Counted from the stretch's first letter, positions 8,490 to 17,692 are shown. The stretch is 39,007 nucleotides of DNA from Bradyrhizobium sp. MOS002 (GCF_003020115.1 NZ_PYFX01000028.1:1-39007); one strand, 5' to 3'. Numbers and translations are program-made. Notes: generated by a model not told the origin, from the sequence alone.

Positions 8490-11400
8490 ATGTCGTCAGA
8501 TCAAACCGTCCTCTCCGCAAGCGGCTTCATCAACTCCATCGGCGTCAACACGCATGCCGGCTTCGCGTGGACCGACTACAATAACCTCGCGTTGATGGTC
8601 GATGACCTGAAGTATCTCGGCGTCACCCACCTGCGCGACGCGATGGGAACCAGCCCCGCCGCACAACCGGTCGTTGAAGGGCTGGCGGCCGCCGGCTACA
8701 AATTCGACTTCCTGGTGTCATCCGCCCTGCCCCAGTTGGGCACCGCCGGCCTCCAGAAGTATATCGTGTCGCTCGAGAAGTTCGTGGCGAGCCATCCAGG
8801 CAGCATCAGCGCCATCGAGGGGCTCAACGAGGCCAATCACCAGCCCTTCAGCTATAATGGCAGCTCGAGCCTTGGCGCCGCGGCCCAGTTCCAGAGCGCG
8901 CTCTATCAGGCGGTCAAGGCAGACGGCGCCCTTTCCAGCATTCCCGTCGTCAATCTGTCGCTCGCCTACAACGATCCCCAAGGCTACAGCCAGCTCGGCA
9001 ACATGTCGGGCTCGGTCGATTTCGCCAATGCGCATGCCTATGTCAGCACCAGCTTGACGACCAGCAGCTCACTTGCTGCCACCTTGAGCGCGGTCTCGAC
9101 CGCCGCGCCGGGAAAGCCCGTCATGATTACGGAGACCGGCTACACCACCCAAGCCAACACCCAATATCTCGGCGTCGACGAGACGGTGCAGGCCAAGTCG
9201 ATCTTGAACACCCTGGTCGATGCCTACAAGGCTGGCGTGAGTGCGACCTATTTGTACGAATTGTTCGACCGCGACTCGTCCGCGAGCAACACCGATTCCG
9301 AAGCCAACTTCGGACTGTTCAATTCCGACGGAACGCCAAAGCTTGCCGCGACGGCGATCCACAACCTGACGAGCATTCTGGCCGATGACGGCAAGGGCGG
9401 CCTGCAGCCGACTGATCCGCTGAACTACACGCTCAGCAACATGCCAGCTTCAGGTAGCAGCATGGTGCTGGGCAAGAGCAATGGCGCCTACGAGCTCGTC
9501 GTCTGGGCGGAGCCGAAGCTCTGGAACGACAGCACCGATTCCGAGGTGTCCAATCCGACCCAGACTGTCACTGTAAGTCTCGGAGGCGTGCATCATTCAG
9601 TAAAGGTTTACGATACCCTGGCCGGCACAGCGGCGATCGCGAGCTACACCGACGTCTCCACGATCACGCTTCCGGTCAGCGACCACCCGCTGATCATCGA
9701 GATCGACGCGCCTGCGACCACCCTGACGCCGCCGAGCACCCAAGCCAATGTGAGCGGCACTGCGGCGCAGATCGTGCCCCAATTGTCCGACATGAGTTCG
9801 TCGACGACGCTGCAAGGCATTATCTTGACCGACACGCACGTTCTGCCGGTCGCCTCCCAAGCCACGATGGACTACATGATTTCCCATTACGGGAATGCGC
9901 TGTCCAAGATCCAGGGCGGATATTCGTTCTCAGTGACGACCGCGGCGCCTGGCTGGTCCAACACCATGACCTATGATGCGGGTGGTACGCTCGTGTCGAC
10001 CTCCGACACCGGGCTGACCAGCGGCGGCGCACCCGTCTCCACGACCATCGTGTATGCGGACGGCGCTCAGGATCTGATCGGCTACACCGCAGGTTTGCGT
10101 AGCACTTTTGTGCACGTCGCCGCCAACGGCACGCGAACCACGGATAGCTATGACGCCGTCGGCCAGGTAACCAGCGAGGTCGTGCAAAAGACCGACGGTT
10201 ACTATTCCACAACGGTTTACAGCAACGGGGTGGAATCGGCCGCTTATGTCCTGAACGCCGACCGCACCCAGGATAATTCCGGCTTCAATATCACCGGTCA
10301 AACCTTCACCACGCAGGTCCAGCATCTGGACGCATCTGGCAAAGTCACTTCGGTGACCCGAACCCATGCTGATGGATCCCTAGATTCAACCCAGCTGATC
10401 AACACGGACGGCAGCAGCGCGATCACGCTCTACAGCGCGGCTGGGCTCAAGCTCGTCGAAACCGACTATCATGCCGACCAGAGCAGAGACGTCTACACCT
10501 ATAACATTAGTGGCCAGAACTACACGACAGAACACGATACGTACAACGCCAGCGGCTTCCTAACAGCACTCGTGCGCAGCCATGCTGACGGCAGCCTGGC
10601 TTTTCAGCTGGTGCAATCGCCCAGTGGGACCAAAACAACCGATTGGTACGATGCTGGCGGCACACTCAGCACCGAGGTGGTGCAAAACGCGGACGGATAT
10701 TACGCCACCACCGTTTACAATAACGGCATCAAGACCGCGGCCTATGTTGTGAATGCGGATCACACCCAAGACAATTACAGCTACAACGTGACGGGACAGA
10801 GCTTCACGACGCAGCTCCAGCATCTGGATGCTGCTGGGAAGATCGTTTCCGTGATCCGAAACCACGCGGACGGCTCGCTCGATTCGACTCAGCTGATCAA
10901 CAGCGACGGCAGTGTGGTCATCACCAACTACAGCTCAACGGGCGACAAGCTGGTCGAGACCGACTTTCACGCCGATCAAAGTAAGGACGTCTTTACCTAC
11001 AACATCACAGGTCAAAATTATGCGACCGAGCATGATGCCTATGATGCGACCGGCTTCCTCACCGCGCTCGTGCGCAACCATGCCGACGGCAGCCTGGCCT
11101 TCAAATTGCTACAAACTAGCGATGGCACCAAAACCACAGACTGGTACGACGCGGCGGGCGCCCTGACCAGTGAAGTCGTGCAAAAGGCGAACGGTTATAG
11201 CTCCACCACGGTTTACGGCCAGGGCGGTTCCAAGCTCGCCGCCTACATCACAAACGCCGACCAGAGTCATGACAACTACAGTTACGAAATCGCCGGTCAG
11301 AGTTATACCACCCAGCACCAGCACCTCGACGGTTCCGGGAAAATTACGGAAGTGGATCGAACCCACGCCGACGGGACACTCGACTTTAGCCAGGTCATCA

Positions 11401-12404
11401 ACCCTGACGGCAGCAGTGTCGTTACCAACTACAATGCCGCGGGCGTCAAGACCACCGAGACCGATACCCATACGGACAATTCAAAGGACGTTTTCCTCTA
11501 CAACGTCCTCGGCCAGACCTACACCACGGAGCATGACACTTTCGACAGCACGGGCTTTCTGACGAACATCGTCCGAACTCATGCCGACGGCAGCTTGGCG
11601 TTCACGCTCGCCCAGACACCGAACGGCACCACCACTTCGGATTGGTATGATAGCTCGGGGAGTCTCACTAGCGAAGGCGTGCAGAAGGCGGACGGTTACA
11701 GCTCCACGACCCTCTACACCAATGGCTTGAAGTTGGCCTCCTACATCAGTAACGCCGATCATACGAGCGACAACTGGAGCTACAACATCTCCGGTCAGAG
11801 CTACACGACCCAGCATCAGCACCTTGATGCATCCGGCAATATCATATCGATGACTAGGACTCACGCGGACGGCAGCTTGGATTTCACTCAGGTGATCAAT
11901 GGCGACGGCAGCAAGCTGACCGACACCTATGACGGCTCGGGCACGAAGACGCAGGAGATCGCCAACAATGTTGACGGATCGAAGGACGTCCTGCTCTTCA
12001 ACTTCAACGGAGAACAGGGGCTGATCCAGCACGAGCACTACAGTGCGGCGAACGCACTGCAATTCTTCGACGATATCAAGCCAGACGGCACCCACAACGC
12101 CACGGCGGTTTCCGCCGGGGTGACAATCGCCGGTGGCAACGGTGACGACGTCTTTTCCGCCGCACCGGCTTCGACCTCCATCGTCTACGATCACGGCCAC
12201 GATCATATCTCAAACTTCAACGCCGGGGATTCTGCCGATCACGACATCATCCAAATCTCCAAGCTGCTGGCGCCTGATTACAGCCACCTCCAAATGACCC
12301 AAGCGGGCACGGATGTGACAATCACAATGGGGGCCGCCGACTCGATTGTGATCAAGAATATCGGCCTCGCCAGCCTGACCAGCCACGACTTTCTGTTTGT
12401 CTGA
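8490..12404 (+). CDS. Giant glycosidase with tandem repeats and type I secretion-like C-terminus
   Basis: A 1304-residue protein with no N-terminal signal peptide. Residues about 10-300 form a GH-A type barrel: E114 in GLNEANH is the likely acid/base and E215 in MITETGY the likely nucleophile. Residues about 300-406 look like the beta-sandwich that follows many such barrels. Residues 549-1201 are four tandem repeats of 166, 166, 167 and about 154 residues with recurring HADGSL, YNITGQ and TTDWYDA motifs. Residues about 1202-1304 contain one RTX-like element (GGNGDDVF), a DHISNF segment and the terminus DFLFV, as in type I secretion substrates. I infer export in one step to the cell surface or medium, with the repeats acting as binder or spacer. 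No type I transporter is in the window. Activity on this locus's polysaccharide is inferred from position. Confidence 0.85.
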   Translation: MSSDQTVLSASGFINSIGVNTHAGFAWTDYNNLALMVDDLKYLGVTHLRDAMGTSPAAQPVVEGLAAAGYKFDFLVSSALPQLGTAGLQKYIVSLEKFVASHPGSISAIEGLNEANHQPFSYNGSSSLGAAAQFQSALYQAVKADGALSSIPVVNLSLAYNDPQGYSQLGNMSGSVDFANAHAYVSTSLTTSSSLAATLSAVSTAAPGKPVMITETGYTTQANTQYLGVDETVQAKSILNTLVDAYKAGVSATYLYELFDRDSSASNTDSEANFGLFNSDGTPKLAATAIHNLTSILADDGKGGLQPTDPLNYTLSNMPASGSSMVLGKSNGAYELVVWAEPKLWNDSTDSEVSNPTQTVTVSLGGVHHSVKVYDTLAGTAAIASYTDVSTITLPVSDHPLIIEIDAPATTLTPPSTQANVSGTAAQIVPQLSDMSSSTTLQGIILTDTHVLPVASQATMDYMISHYGNALSKIQGGYSFSVTTAAPGWSNTMTYDAGGTLVSTSDTGLTSGGAPVSTTIVYADGAQDLIGYTAGLRSTFVHVAANGTRTTDSYDAVGQVTSEVVQKTDGYYSTTVYSNGVESAAYVLNADRTQDNSGFNITGQTFTTQVQHLDASGKVTSVTRTHADGSLDSTQLINTDGSSAITLYSAAGLKLVETDYHADQSRDVYTYNISGQNYTTEHDTYNASGFLTALVRSHADGSLAFQLVQSPSGTKTTDWYDAGGTLSTEVVQNADGYYATTVYNNGIKTAAYVVNADHTQDNYSYNVTGQSFTTQLQHLDAAGKIVSVIRNHADGSLDSTQLINSDGSVVITNYSSTGDKLVETDFHADQSKDVFTYNITGQNYATEHDAYDATGFLTALVRNHADGSLAFKLLQTSDGTKTTDWYDAAGALTSEVVQKANGYSSTTVYGQGGSKLAAYITNADQSHDNYSYEIAGQSYTTQHQHLDGSGKITEVDRTHADGTLDFSQVINPDGSSVVTNYNAAGVKTTETDTHTDNSKDVFLYNVLGQTYTTEHDTFDSTGFLTNIVRTHADGSLAFTLAQTPNGTTTSDWYDSSGSLTSEGVQKADGYSSTTLYTNGLKLASYISNADHTSDNWSYNISGQSYTTQHQHLDASGNIISMTRTHADGSLDFTQVINGDGSKLTDTYDGSGTKTQEIANNVDGSKDVLLFNFNGEQGLIQHEHYSAANALQFFDDIKPDGTHNATAVSAGVTIAGGNGDDVFSAAPASTSIVYDHGHDHISNFNAGDSADHDIIQISKLLAPDYSHLQMTQAGTDVTITMGAADSIVIKNIGLASLTSHDFLFV
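10134..12092 (+). repeat. Four tandem ~500-base coding repeats
   Basis: Units lie at 10134-10631 (498 bases), 10632-11129 (498), 11130-11630 (501, one extra codon) and 11631-12092 (462, diverged at its end). Each opens with a TTDWYDA-like sequence (R/K/T-T-T/S-D-S/W-YD) and, in the first three, closes with an SGT/DGT/NGT-like tripeptide. Within each unit, HADGS occurs twice: HADGS(L/T) in the first half and HADGSLAF in the second. The bases have drifted more than the protein, which points to an old duplication under selection rather than a recent one. Confidence 0.9.
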
Positions 12405-12706
12405 GGCTGTCGAAAGAAGGCAAATTTCTGGCAACAGTTTAGCGGTACTAAGTGGGCCGGGACCGTGTTCCCGGCCCGCGTCAGTCCGTGGATGAGATCG
12501 GTGTTCAAGCGTTGTGCGCTTGCTGCCGGGCGCGGCAGCCACAGCCTGATAAACGTTCTTTAGTTGTGCTGATTGCGCGACTAGCGTCGTCTAGGCAGTG
12601 CGGACGGCGCCACTCTTCGTTGGCGGCTTCTCCAGCCGCTCGCACGAACTTGCGTCACATTCGCCCTTTAGAAGACAGACTGGTCCCACGAGCTTGATGG
12701 CCCGAT
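12405..12706. other. Intergenic region with hairpin
   Basis: 302 bases between the giant glycosidase and the first acyltransferase. Apart from the hairpin listed separately, nothing coding or regulatory was recognised. Confidence 0.4.
12454..12477 (+). terminator. Hairpin after the giant glycosidase
   Basis: A perfect 9-base-pair GC-rich stem (GGGCCGGGA paired with TCCCGGCCC) around a six-base loop, 50 bases after the stop codon. No T-tract follows, so it may be a weak or Rho-assisted terminator or an mRNA-stabilising structure rather than a classic intrinsic terminator. Confidence 0.5.
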
Positions 12707-13831
12707 ATGGAAAGTAACGAACCGCGACGATTTGTAGTTCTGGATTTCTACAGGTTCGTGGCCGCACTAGGCGTCTTTATCTTTCATCTCAAGACCATCG
12801 ACGGCGGCATCTCCCCTGCCTGGAACGGCTCTTTCGGCCTGTTCGTCGACATGTTCTTCATCCTGTCGGGCTTCGTCATTGCCTATTCGTACCCGTTGAC
12901 TTCGATGGACGCCGGATCATATTTTCGCTTCATGGTCCGCAGGATAGCGCGGATCTATCCCTTGCACTTTCTGACGCTGCTCGTGTTTGGTTTGCTGTTC
13001 CTGATGGGCGTCAAGGGCTCCACGCCGCAGTCGAACGGGCCGGACTTCATCTACAATCTATTCTTGGTCCAGGCTTGGGGCGTCACTGATCATCTCAGCT
13101 TCAACTCGCCCGCTTGGTCCATCAGCGCGGAACTGTTCTGCTATCTTTTGTTCCCGGTTCTGATGTGTGTCGCAGCGTCAGTTCGGCCCCTCGTCCTCGC
13201 CCTGATTGTTGCTCTGTCTTACGCAATCCTTGCGCATGGCTACCTACCGATATGGCATGACCGGTCGCAAATGTATGGGGCCAACTTTGACTACGGTATG
13301 CTCCGGGCATTGCCGAGTTTCCTCAACGGAGTGCTGCTCGCCGTTCTGTTTCGTCTCTCTGGCGATTACCGCAAGAAGCCCGTGATCGTCGGTGGGATCG
13401 TGCTGTTCCTGACGGCGGTTCTCGTTCTTAACGTCTACGCCAAGCCCGATCTTGCGATCATTCTGTTCTCTCTGGCCCTGCTCTTTACGGCTGTCGGCGA
13501 GAGCGCGTTCTCACGGTTCCCTGGCTCTGCCTGGCTCGGTCCGCTCGGCAACACGTCTTATGCGATCTACATGCTCCACGAGCTCCTGATCATCATTCTG
13601 TTCGAGCCGGCCTGGCGCCATCTCGGACTCCAACCGGCCGCATTCCCCCTCTTCGTGGCTGTATGCTGCATCGTTCTCACGATTGTGGCGGGTCTCACCT
13701 ATGCGTACGTTGAGAATCCGGCCCGCAGGATGATCAACCGTCTTGCGCCGCCGCTGCCCCAACCGCAGATCGCACCAGAAGCAAACGCGGTGGAAGTTGG
13801 CGAGAGCTTACGGGCTGCCACCGGGCGCTAG
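12707..13831 (+). CDS. Acyltransferase family 3 membrane protein (polysaccharide O-acyltransferase)
   Basis: A 374-residue protein with about ten membrane helices. It has acyltransferase-3 hallmarks: YRFVAALGVFIFHLK with the conserved His in the first helix, VDMFFILSGFVIAY, RRIARIYPLHFLTLL and the late SYAIYMLHEL segment. Such proteins move acetyl (or succinyl) groups across the inner membrane onto sugar hydroxyls. It is the first of four family members in this locus and the only one facing right. The C-terminal tail after about residue 350 is short and soluble, with no fused SGNH domain. The acyl group and target sugar are unknown. Confidence 0.9.
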   Translation: MESNEPRRFVVLDFYRFVAALGVFIFHLKTIDGGISPAWNGSFGLFVDMFFILSGFVIAYSYPLTSMDAGSYFRFMVRRIARIYPLHFLTLLVFGLLFLMGVKGSTPQSNGPDFIYNLFLVQAWGVTDHLSFNSPAWSISAELFCYLLFPVLMCVAASVRPLVLALIVALSYAILAHGYLPIWHDRSQMYGANFDYGMLRALPSFLNGVLLAVLFRLSGDYRKKPVIVGGIVLFLTAVLVLNVYAKPDLAIILFSLALLFTAVGESAFSRFPGSAWLGPLGNTSYAIYMLHELLIIILFEPAWRHLGLQPAAFPLFVAVCCIVLTIVAGLTYAYVENPARRMINRLAPPLPQPQIAPEANAVEVGESLRAATGR

Positions 13832-13867
13832 CTGCCTCTGTTCCCGTTGGAAGGTAAGGACATCGGA

Positions 13868-15373
13868 TTGACGGACCTCAACCCCTGTTTCTCTGAAGAA
13901 TCACATGCGCGCAAGGTGCGGAACGGCGCATTCGCTGCGATCGCGACCCAAGCGGTGCGGGTGGCCACCCAAGCGGGGTCCGTGATCGTGCTTTCACGAC
14001 TGCTCACGCCGGTCGATTTCGGCATCTACGCAATGGCGTCGCCCATACTCGCATTTGCCGTGCTGTTTCAGGACCTGGGGCTCGGACACGCGACAGTGCA
14101 GAAGGATTCTCTCAGCCAGAGCGATCTGAGCTCGCTGTTCTGGGTGAATCTCTCGGTCGGTACGATGCTGGCCCTTTCGCTGGTTGCAATATCTCCTCTC
14201 GTGGGCCTGTTCTACAACGAGCCGAAGCTCGCTGCATTGACAGCTGGAATGAGCCTGACACTGCTGCTGAGCGGGGCAGACGTTCAACATCTGTCGCTTC
14301 TGACCCGACAAATGAGATTTTGGACCCTTGCAGTGCTGGAATCCGCAGCCGCCGTGGCTGGATTTGTCGCAGCGATTGCGATCGCCTCGGTCTACCACAA
14401 TTACTGGGCGATCCTGGTGGGAAGTCTCGTGTCGGGCGTGGTTTTGGCAAGTGGGGCTTGGCTGACGTCCGGGTGGTGGCCCTCGCGACCGGGATCAATC
14501 CGACACGCCCGTGGAATGCTCACCTTTGGGTTGGGCGTCACCGGCTTCAACTTTGCTGAATTTATCTCCCGAAACGCCGATAGTGTGCTGATCGGAAAAC
14601 TATGTGGGGCGGCCTCGCTAGGTGCTTACAATCGCGCCTACCGGCTGCTGCTGTTTCCGCTGCAGCAAGTCACGAGCCCGATGATCAGGGTTATGCTGCC
14701 GACACTATCCAGCCTCAACAAGGATCGCGATCGTTACCGTCAGTCATTTCAGCGGGCGGTTTTCCCCGCCTTCGTCGCAGTGGTGCCCGGCGTCGCCTTT
14801 ATGATCTCGAGCGCCGACGTTCTGGTCACGACCCTCTTGGGAAGCCAATGGGCTGAAGTGACACCCATCTTTGTCGGTTTGAGTGTCGCCGGTCTCCTGC
14901 AAACGATGAACAGTCCGGCGAGCTGGCTGTTTCTCAGCCAAGGACGTACGCGCGAGTACATGCGCTGGGGATTTTTCAGCGCAGGGACATCTCTCGTTGG
15001 GTTCCTGTGCGGCCTCCCGTTTGGGCCGGTCGGGGTCGCAACCGCATACTCGATCAGCGAGTGCCTTCGAACGCCGATACTTTGGTGGGCAGTCGGCCGA
15101 AACGGTCCGGTAGGTCATGCCGATGCTGCAAGAGTAATCCTGCCGCATCTCGCTGGAGCGATCGCATCGATCATCGGCGCCTCTTGCCTGCATCATTGGA
15201 TGACAAGTCACTCTTCCGGGACGCTGCTCACTTTGGCGGCATGCTTTAGCCTATCCTACGCTCTCGCCGTCTTGGTGCTCTCGCTTTTTCCTGCCGGTCG
15301 TCGGGAAATCAAACGATATTCATCGCGCGGAGTGGCTAGGACAAAGGCAGGTGTCAGCTCGGCGAACAACTGA
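13868..15373 (+). CDS. Polysaccharide flippase (Wzx/WzxC type, MOP superfamily)
   Basis: About 501 residues with 12-14 membrane helices. VLSRLLTPVDFGIYAMASPILAF near the N-terminus and the middle segment with FISRNADSVLIGKL and LGAYNRAYRLL are hallmarks of WzxC/ExoT-type oligosaccharide flippases. I prefer the TTG at 13868, which has AAGGA at 13856-13860 seven bases upstream; an in-frame TTG at 13847 would add seven residues. It should carry the lipid-linked repeat unit to the periplasmic face for the Wzy-like protein (18815-20149). It is the second flippase-like gene in the block and the one with the clearer family signature. Confidence 0.88.
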   Translation: MTDLNPCFSEESHARKVRNGAFAAIATQAVRVATQAGSVIVLSRLLTPVDFGIYAMASPILAFAVLFQDLGLGHATVQKDSLSQSDLSSLFWVNLSVGTMLALSLVAISPLVGLFYNEPKLAALTAGMSLTLLLSGADVQHLSLLTRQMRFWTLAVLESAAAVAGFVAAIAIASVYHNYWAILVGSLVSGVVLASGAWLTSGWWPSRPGSIRHARGMLTFGLGVTGFNFAEFISRNADSVLIGKLCGAASLGAYNRAYRLLLFPLQQVTSPMIRVMLPTLSSLNKDRDRYRQSFQRAVFPAFVAVVPGVAFMISSADVLVTTLLGSQWAEVTPIFVGLSVAGLLQTMNSPASWLFLSQGRTREYMRWGFFSAGTSLVGFLCGLPFGPVGVATAYSISECLRTPILWWAVGRNGPVGHADAARVILPHLAGAIASIIGASCLHHWMTSHSSGTLLTLAACFSLSYALAVLVLSLFPAGRREIKRYSSRGVARTKAGVSSANN

Positions 15374-15445
15374 CGCTAGCCATCATCAAGCCTTGACGGG
15401 GCGCGAAGCTACAATTCTGAACCTCGAGACTGCGCGGAGACTAAT

Positions 15446-16582
15446 GTGCACGGGAAGGCTGCCACCAGAAGACGCCGCCTGCGGGTCGCCATCTACGCTC
15501 CGCACTTTGCCGAATATTCCTACCGCTTGGCCGCTGCGCTGGCGCGCCATTGCGATGTCCGCCTCGTCCTCAATCGCAAGGACGCGAACCAGCAATGGGA
15601 ACTGACAAACATTGCCGTGACGGATCCCTTTGAGACGCGAATCCGAGACCTGAGCGTGCGCCGTGCGGGCGTGATTGGAATTCCATCATCGTTCATCGAT
15701 GTCATTTCGTTTCGGCCTGACGTGATCCACTGTCACGAGGTACCGGAAATCTATACGTCGAGGCTGATCCAGTTCCTGCGGCCGCTTGGAATCCCCTTGG
15801 TGCTGACCGTTCATGATGCGATTCCGCATTCGGAAGGCGGCTCCGGCACCTCTCCGCGCGAGGATGGCTGGCGCGGACGCATGCGCGCGGCCGCGTCACT
15901 CGTCACGACGCATGGCGAGAGCTGCATCGCCGACTTCCGCCGCGCTTCACCAGATTTTACAGGAGAGGTGGTCTCCAGCATGCACGGCGTGCTCATGGTC
16001 CCACCTGTGGGGGCGCCCGTCATTGAACCCGAACCCGCGCGCATCCTGTTCTTTGGGCGAATGTGGGCGTACAAGGGCCTCGACGTCTTCGTGGATGCCA
16101 TCGATATGCTGACCAAGCGCGGCGTAACCCATGAAGCGATCGTGGCGGGTCGAGGTCCCGAAATGACGCGGCTCGGCGCGCGCATGGAGGCGATGCCGAC
16201 GGTCAAAATGATCAACGCCTATATCTCGCCCCAGGATACCGGAAGGTTGTTTCAGTCCGCGACCGTGGTTGCCCTGCCCTATAAGGATGCGTCCCAGAGC
16301 GGCGTGCTGGCGTCCGCCTACGGGAATTCCCGTCCCGTGGTCGCCAGCGCCACCGGTGGCATTCCCGACGTCGTGACGGACGGCGTCAACGGACTTTTGG
16401 TCCCCCCTGGAGACGCTGTTGCATTGGCAGATGCGCTCGAACGCGTGCTGACATCGAACTCGCTTGCTGCGGCTCTGGCTGAAGGCGCACGGCAAACCGC
16501 GGCCGGTCTGTTGAACTGGGATCAGATCGCCGAGAGGCTGTTGTCATCCTACCACAAGGTCGTCGGCAGCCCCGTGCATTGA
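15446..16582 (+). CDS. Glycosyltransferase, GT4 family
   Basis: A 378-residue GT-B glycosyltransferase beginning at a GTG with GGAGA at 15435-15439. The N-terminal half has YSYRLAAALARH and VIHCHEVPEIYTS. The C-terminal half has ILFFGRMWAYKGLDVFVDA, and in place of EX7E it reads KDASQSGVLASAYGNSRPVVA, a variant (SQSG...AYG) also seen in a subgroup of GT4 enzymes. It closes the right-facing block, and its stop lies 15 bases from the stop of the oppositely oriented acyltransferase. Donor sugar is unknown. Confidence 0.88.
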   Translation: MHGKAATRRRRLRVAIYAPHFAEYSYRLAAALARHCDVRLVLNRKDANQQWELTNIAVTDPFETRIRDLSVRRAGVIGIPSSFIDVISFRPDVIHCHEVPEIYTSRLIQFLRPLGIPLVLTVHDAIPHSEGGSGTSPREDGWRGRMRAAASLVTTHGESCIADFRRASPDFTGEVVSSMHGVLMVPPVGAPVIEPEPARILFFGRMWAYKGLDVFVDAIDMLTKRGVTHEAIVAGRGPEMTRLGARMEAMPTVKMINAYISPQDTGRLFQSATVVALPYKDASQSGVLASAYGNSRPVVASATGGIPDVVTDGVNGLLVPPGDAVALADALERVLTSNSLAAALAEGARQTAAGLLNWDQIAERLLSSYHKVVGSPVH

Positions 16583-16597
16583 TGGCGGACCCGTTTT

Positions 16598-17692
16598 CTA
16601 GGCGGATTGCTCGACCTTCCGCAGCGGGCGAAACAACACTCCGCGTACCGCAGTATCCAGAAGCCGCCTCAGCCTGACTTCGATCAGCTCAAAGCTGATC
16701 GCGCTCACGATCAGGGACATCGCCAACCCGAACACTATAAATGCGCTCCAGAGCAGCCAGCGGTTGACCCCGAACGCAACGAGCTTCAGCCCGGCCACTT
16801 GCAACGGAAACAGCACAAAGGGATGCACGAGATACAGGCTATAGCTGATCTTGCCGACATACTGGAGGGGCGGCGTGCTTAAGGCCCTGGCGAGGCCGGA
16901 GTCCGGGGCCAGCACCATGGCAAACAGCAAAAGACCCGGAATAAGACCCAGGAACGGGTGAAACAGCACCAGGCTCGCGTACATGGCGATCCCACAAGTC
17001 AGGCCCGCCATCAAACCAAGAGGTCCCGGAATGGAGATGCGCCACCCGGTGGCGCTGAGAAGCATGCCGATGCAGAAGAACGCCGTGATCGGCCAATGCA
17101 GGAGGCAGGCCACGCCCAGCAAGATCATGGGCGCCGCCAGCATTCTACCTCCGACGCGCAACATCGAGAATGTCAGGGCGAACCAGATGTAGAACGCCCA
17201 CTCGTAGGTCAAAGTCCAGGCATTCTGCTGAGCGATCGGCAAGCCGAGCGCGTCCTGCACGAAGAACAGATTGGCCGTGAAGATCGCCAGGTAACCGGTC
17301 AAATCGATCCCGCGGAAGAATTTATAGCCGACGATCGGTCCGATCGTGAATAGGGCGAGATGCAGCACCACGAACACCGGCATGATGCGCAGGACACGGT
17401 CGAAGAAGAACCGCGGCAGCGAGCCGTGCCGCACCAGACTGGCCGGAATCAGGAAGCCGCTGATCATGAAAAACAGCTCGACACCGTGGCCGCCAACATT
17501 GATCACCGATTGCAGCCAGAGCCAGAGCGACGGCAGGAAGCCGGGATCCGGAATGTCGTACACGCCTCCCTTTGGCATGTCGTAGAAATGATCCATCAGC
17601 ACGCTCAGCGCCGCAATGCCACGAAGTCCCTGGACGGAGGGAACGAAAGATCCGTCGGATCCGGCATTCGGCCGGCGCGTTGTTTCGATCAC
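16598..17692 (-). CDS. Acyltransferase family 3 membrane protein
   Basis: A 364-residue multi-helix acyltransferase-3 protein. Visible marks are VQGLRGIAALSVLMDHFY with the conserved His, GVELFFMISGFLIPASL, the basic RVLRIMPVF segment and YSLYLVHPFVLF. The GTG start overlaps the TGA of the preceding gene by four bases (GTGA), so the two acyltransferases are translationally coupled. It is the last gene of the left-facing block 21368-16598. Probably O-acylates the polysaccharide or its lipid-linked unit at the inner membrane; substrate unknown. Confidence 0.9.
   Translation of the reverse strand: MIETTRRPNAGSDGSFVPSVQGLRGIAALSVLMDHFYDMPKGGVYDIPDPGFLPSLWLWLQSVINVGGHGVELFFMISGFLIPASLVRHGSLPRFFFDRVLRIMPVFVVLHLALFTIGPIVGYKFFRGIDLTGYLAIFTANLFFVQDALGLPIAQQNAWTLTYEWAFYIWFALTFSMLRVGGRMLAAPMILLGVACLLHWPITAFFCIGMLLSATGWRISIPGPLGLMAGLTCGIAMYASLVLFHPFLGLIPGLLLFAMVLAPDSGLARALSTPPLQYVGKISYSLYLVHPFVLFPLQVAGLKLVAFGVNRWLLWSAFIVFGLAMSLIVSAISFELIEVRLRRLLDTAVRGVLFRPLRKVEQSA

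Noticed and set aside
10134..12092. RHS/YD toxin repeats
   Set aside because: Recurring YD and ADG turns suggested an RHS-type polymorphic toxin, but the RHS core motif, a hypervariable toxin tip and an immunity gene are absent, and the C-terminus is RTX-like.
10134..12092. CRISPR-like array
   Set aside because: The regular spacing is about 500 bases and lies within one open frame; the repeats code for protein.
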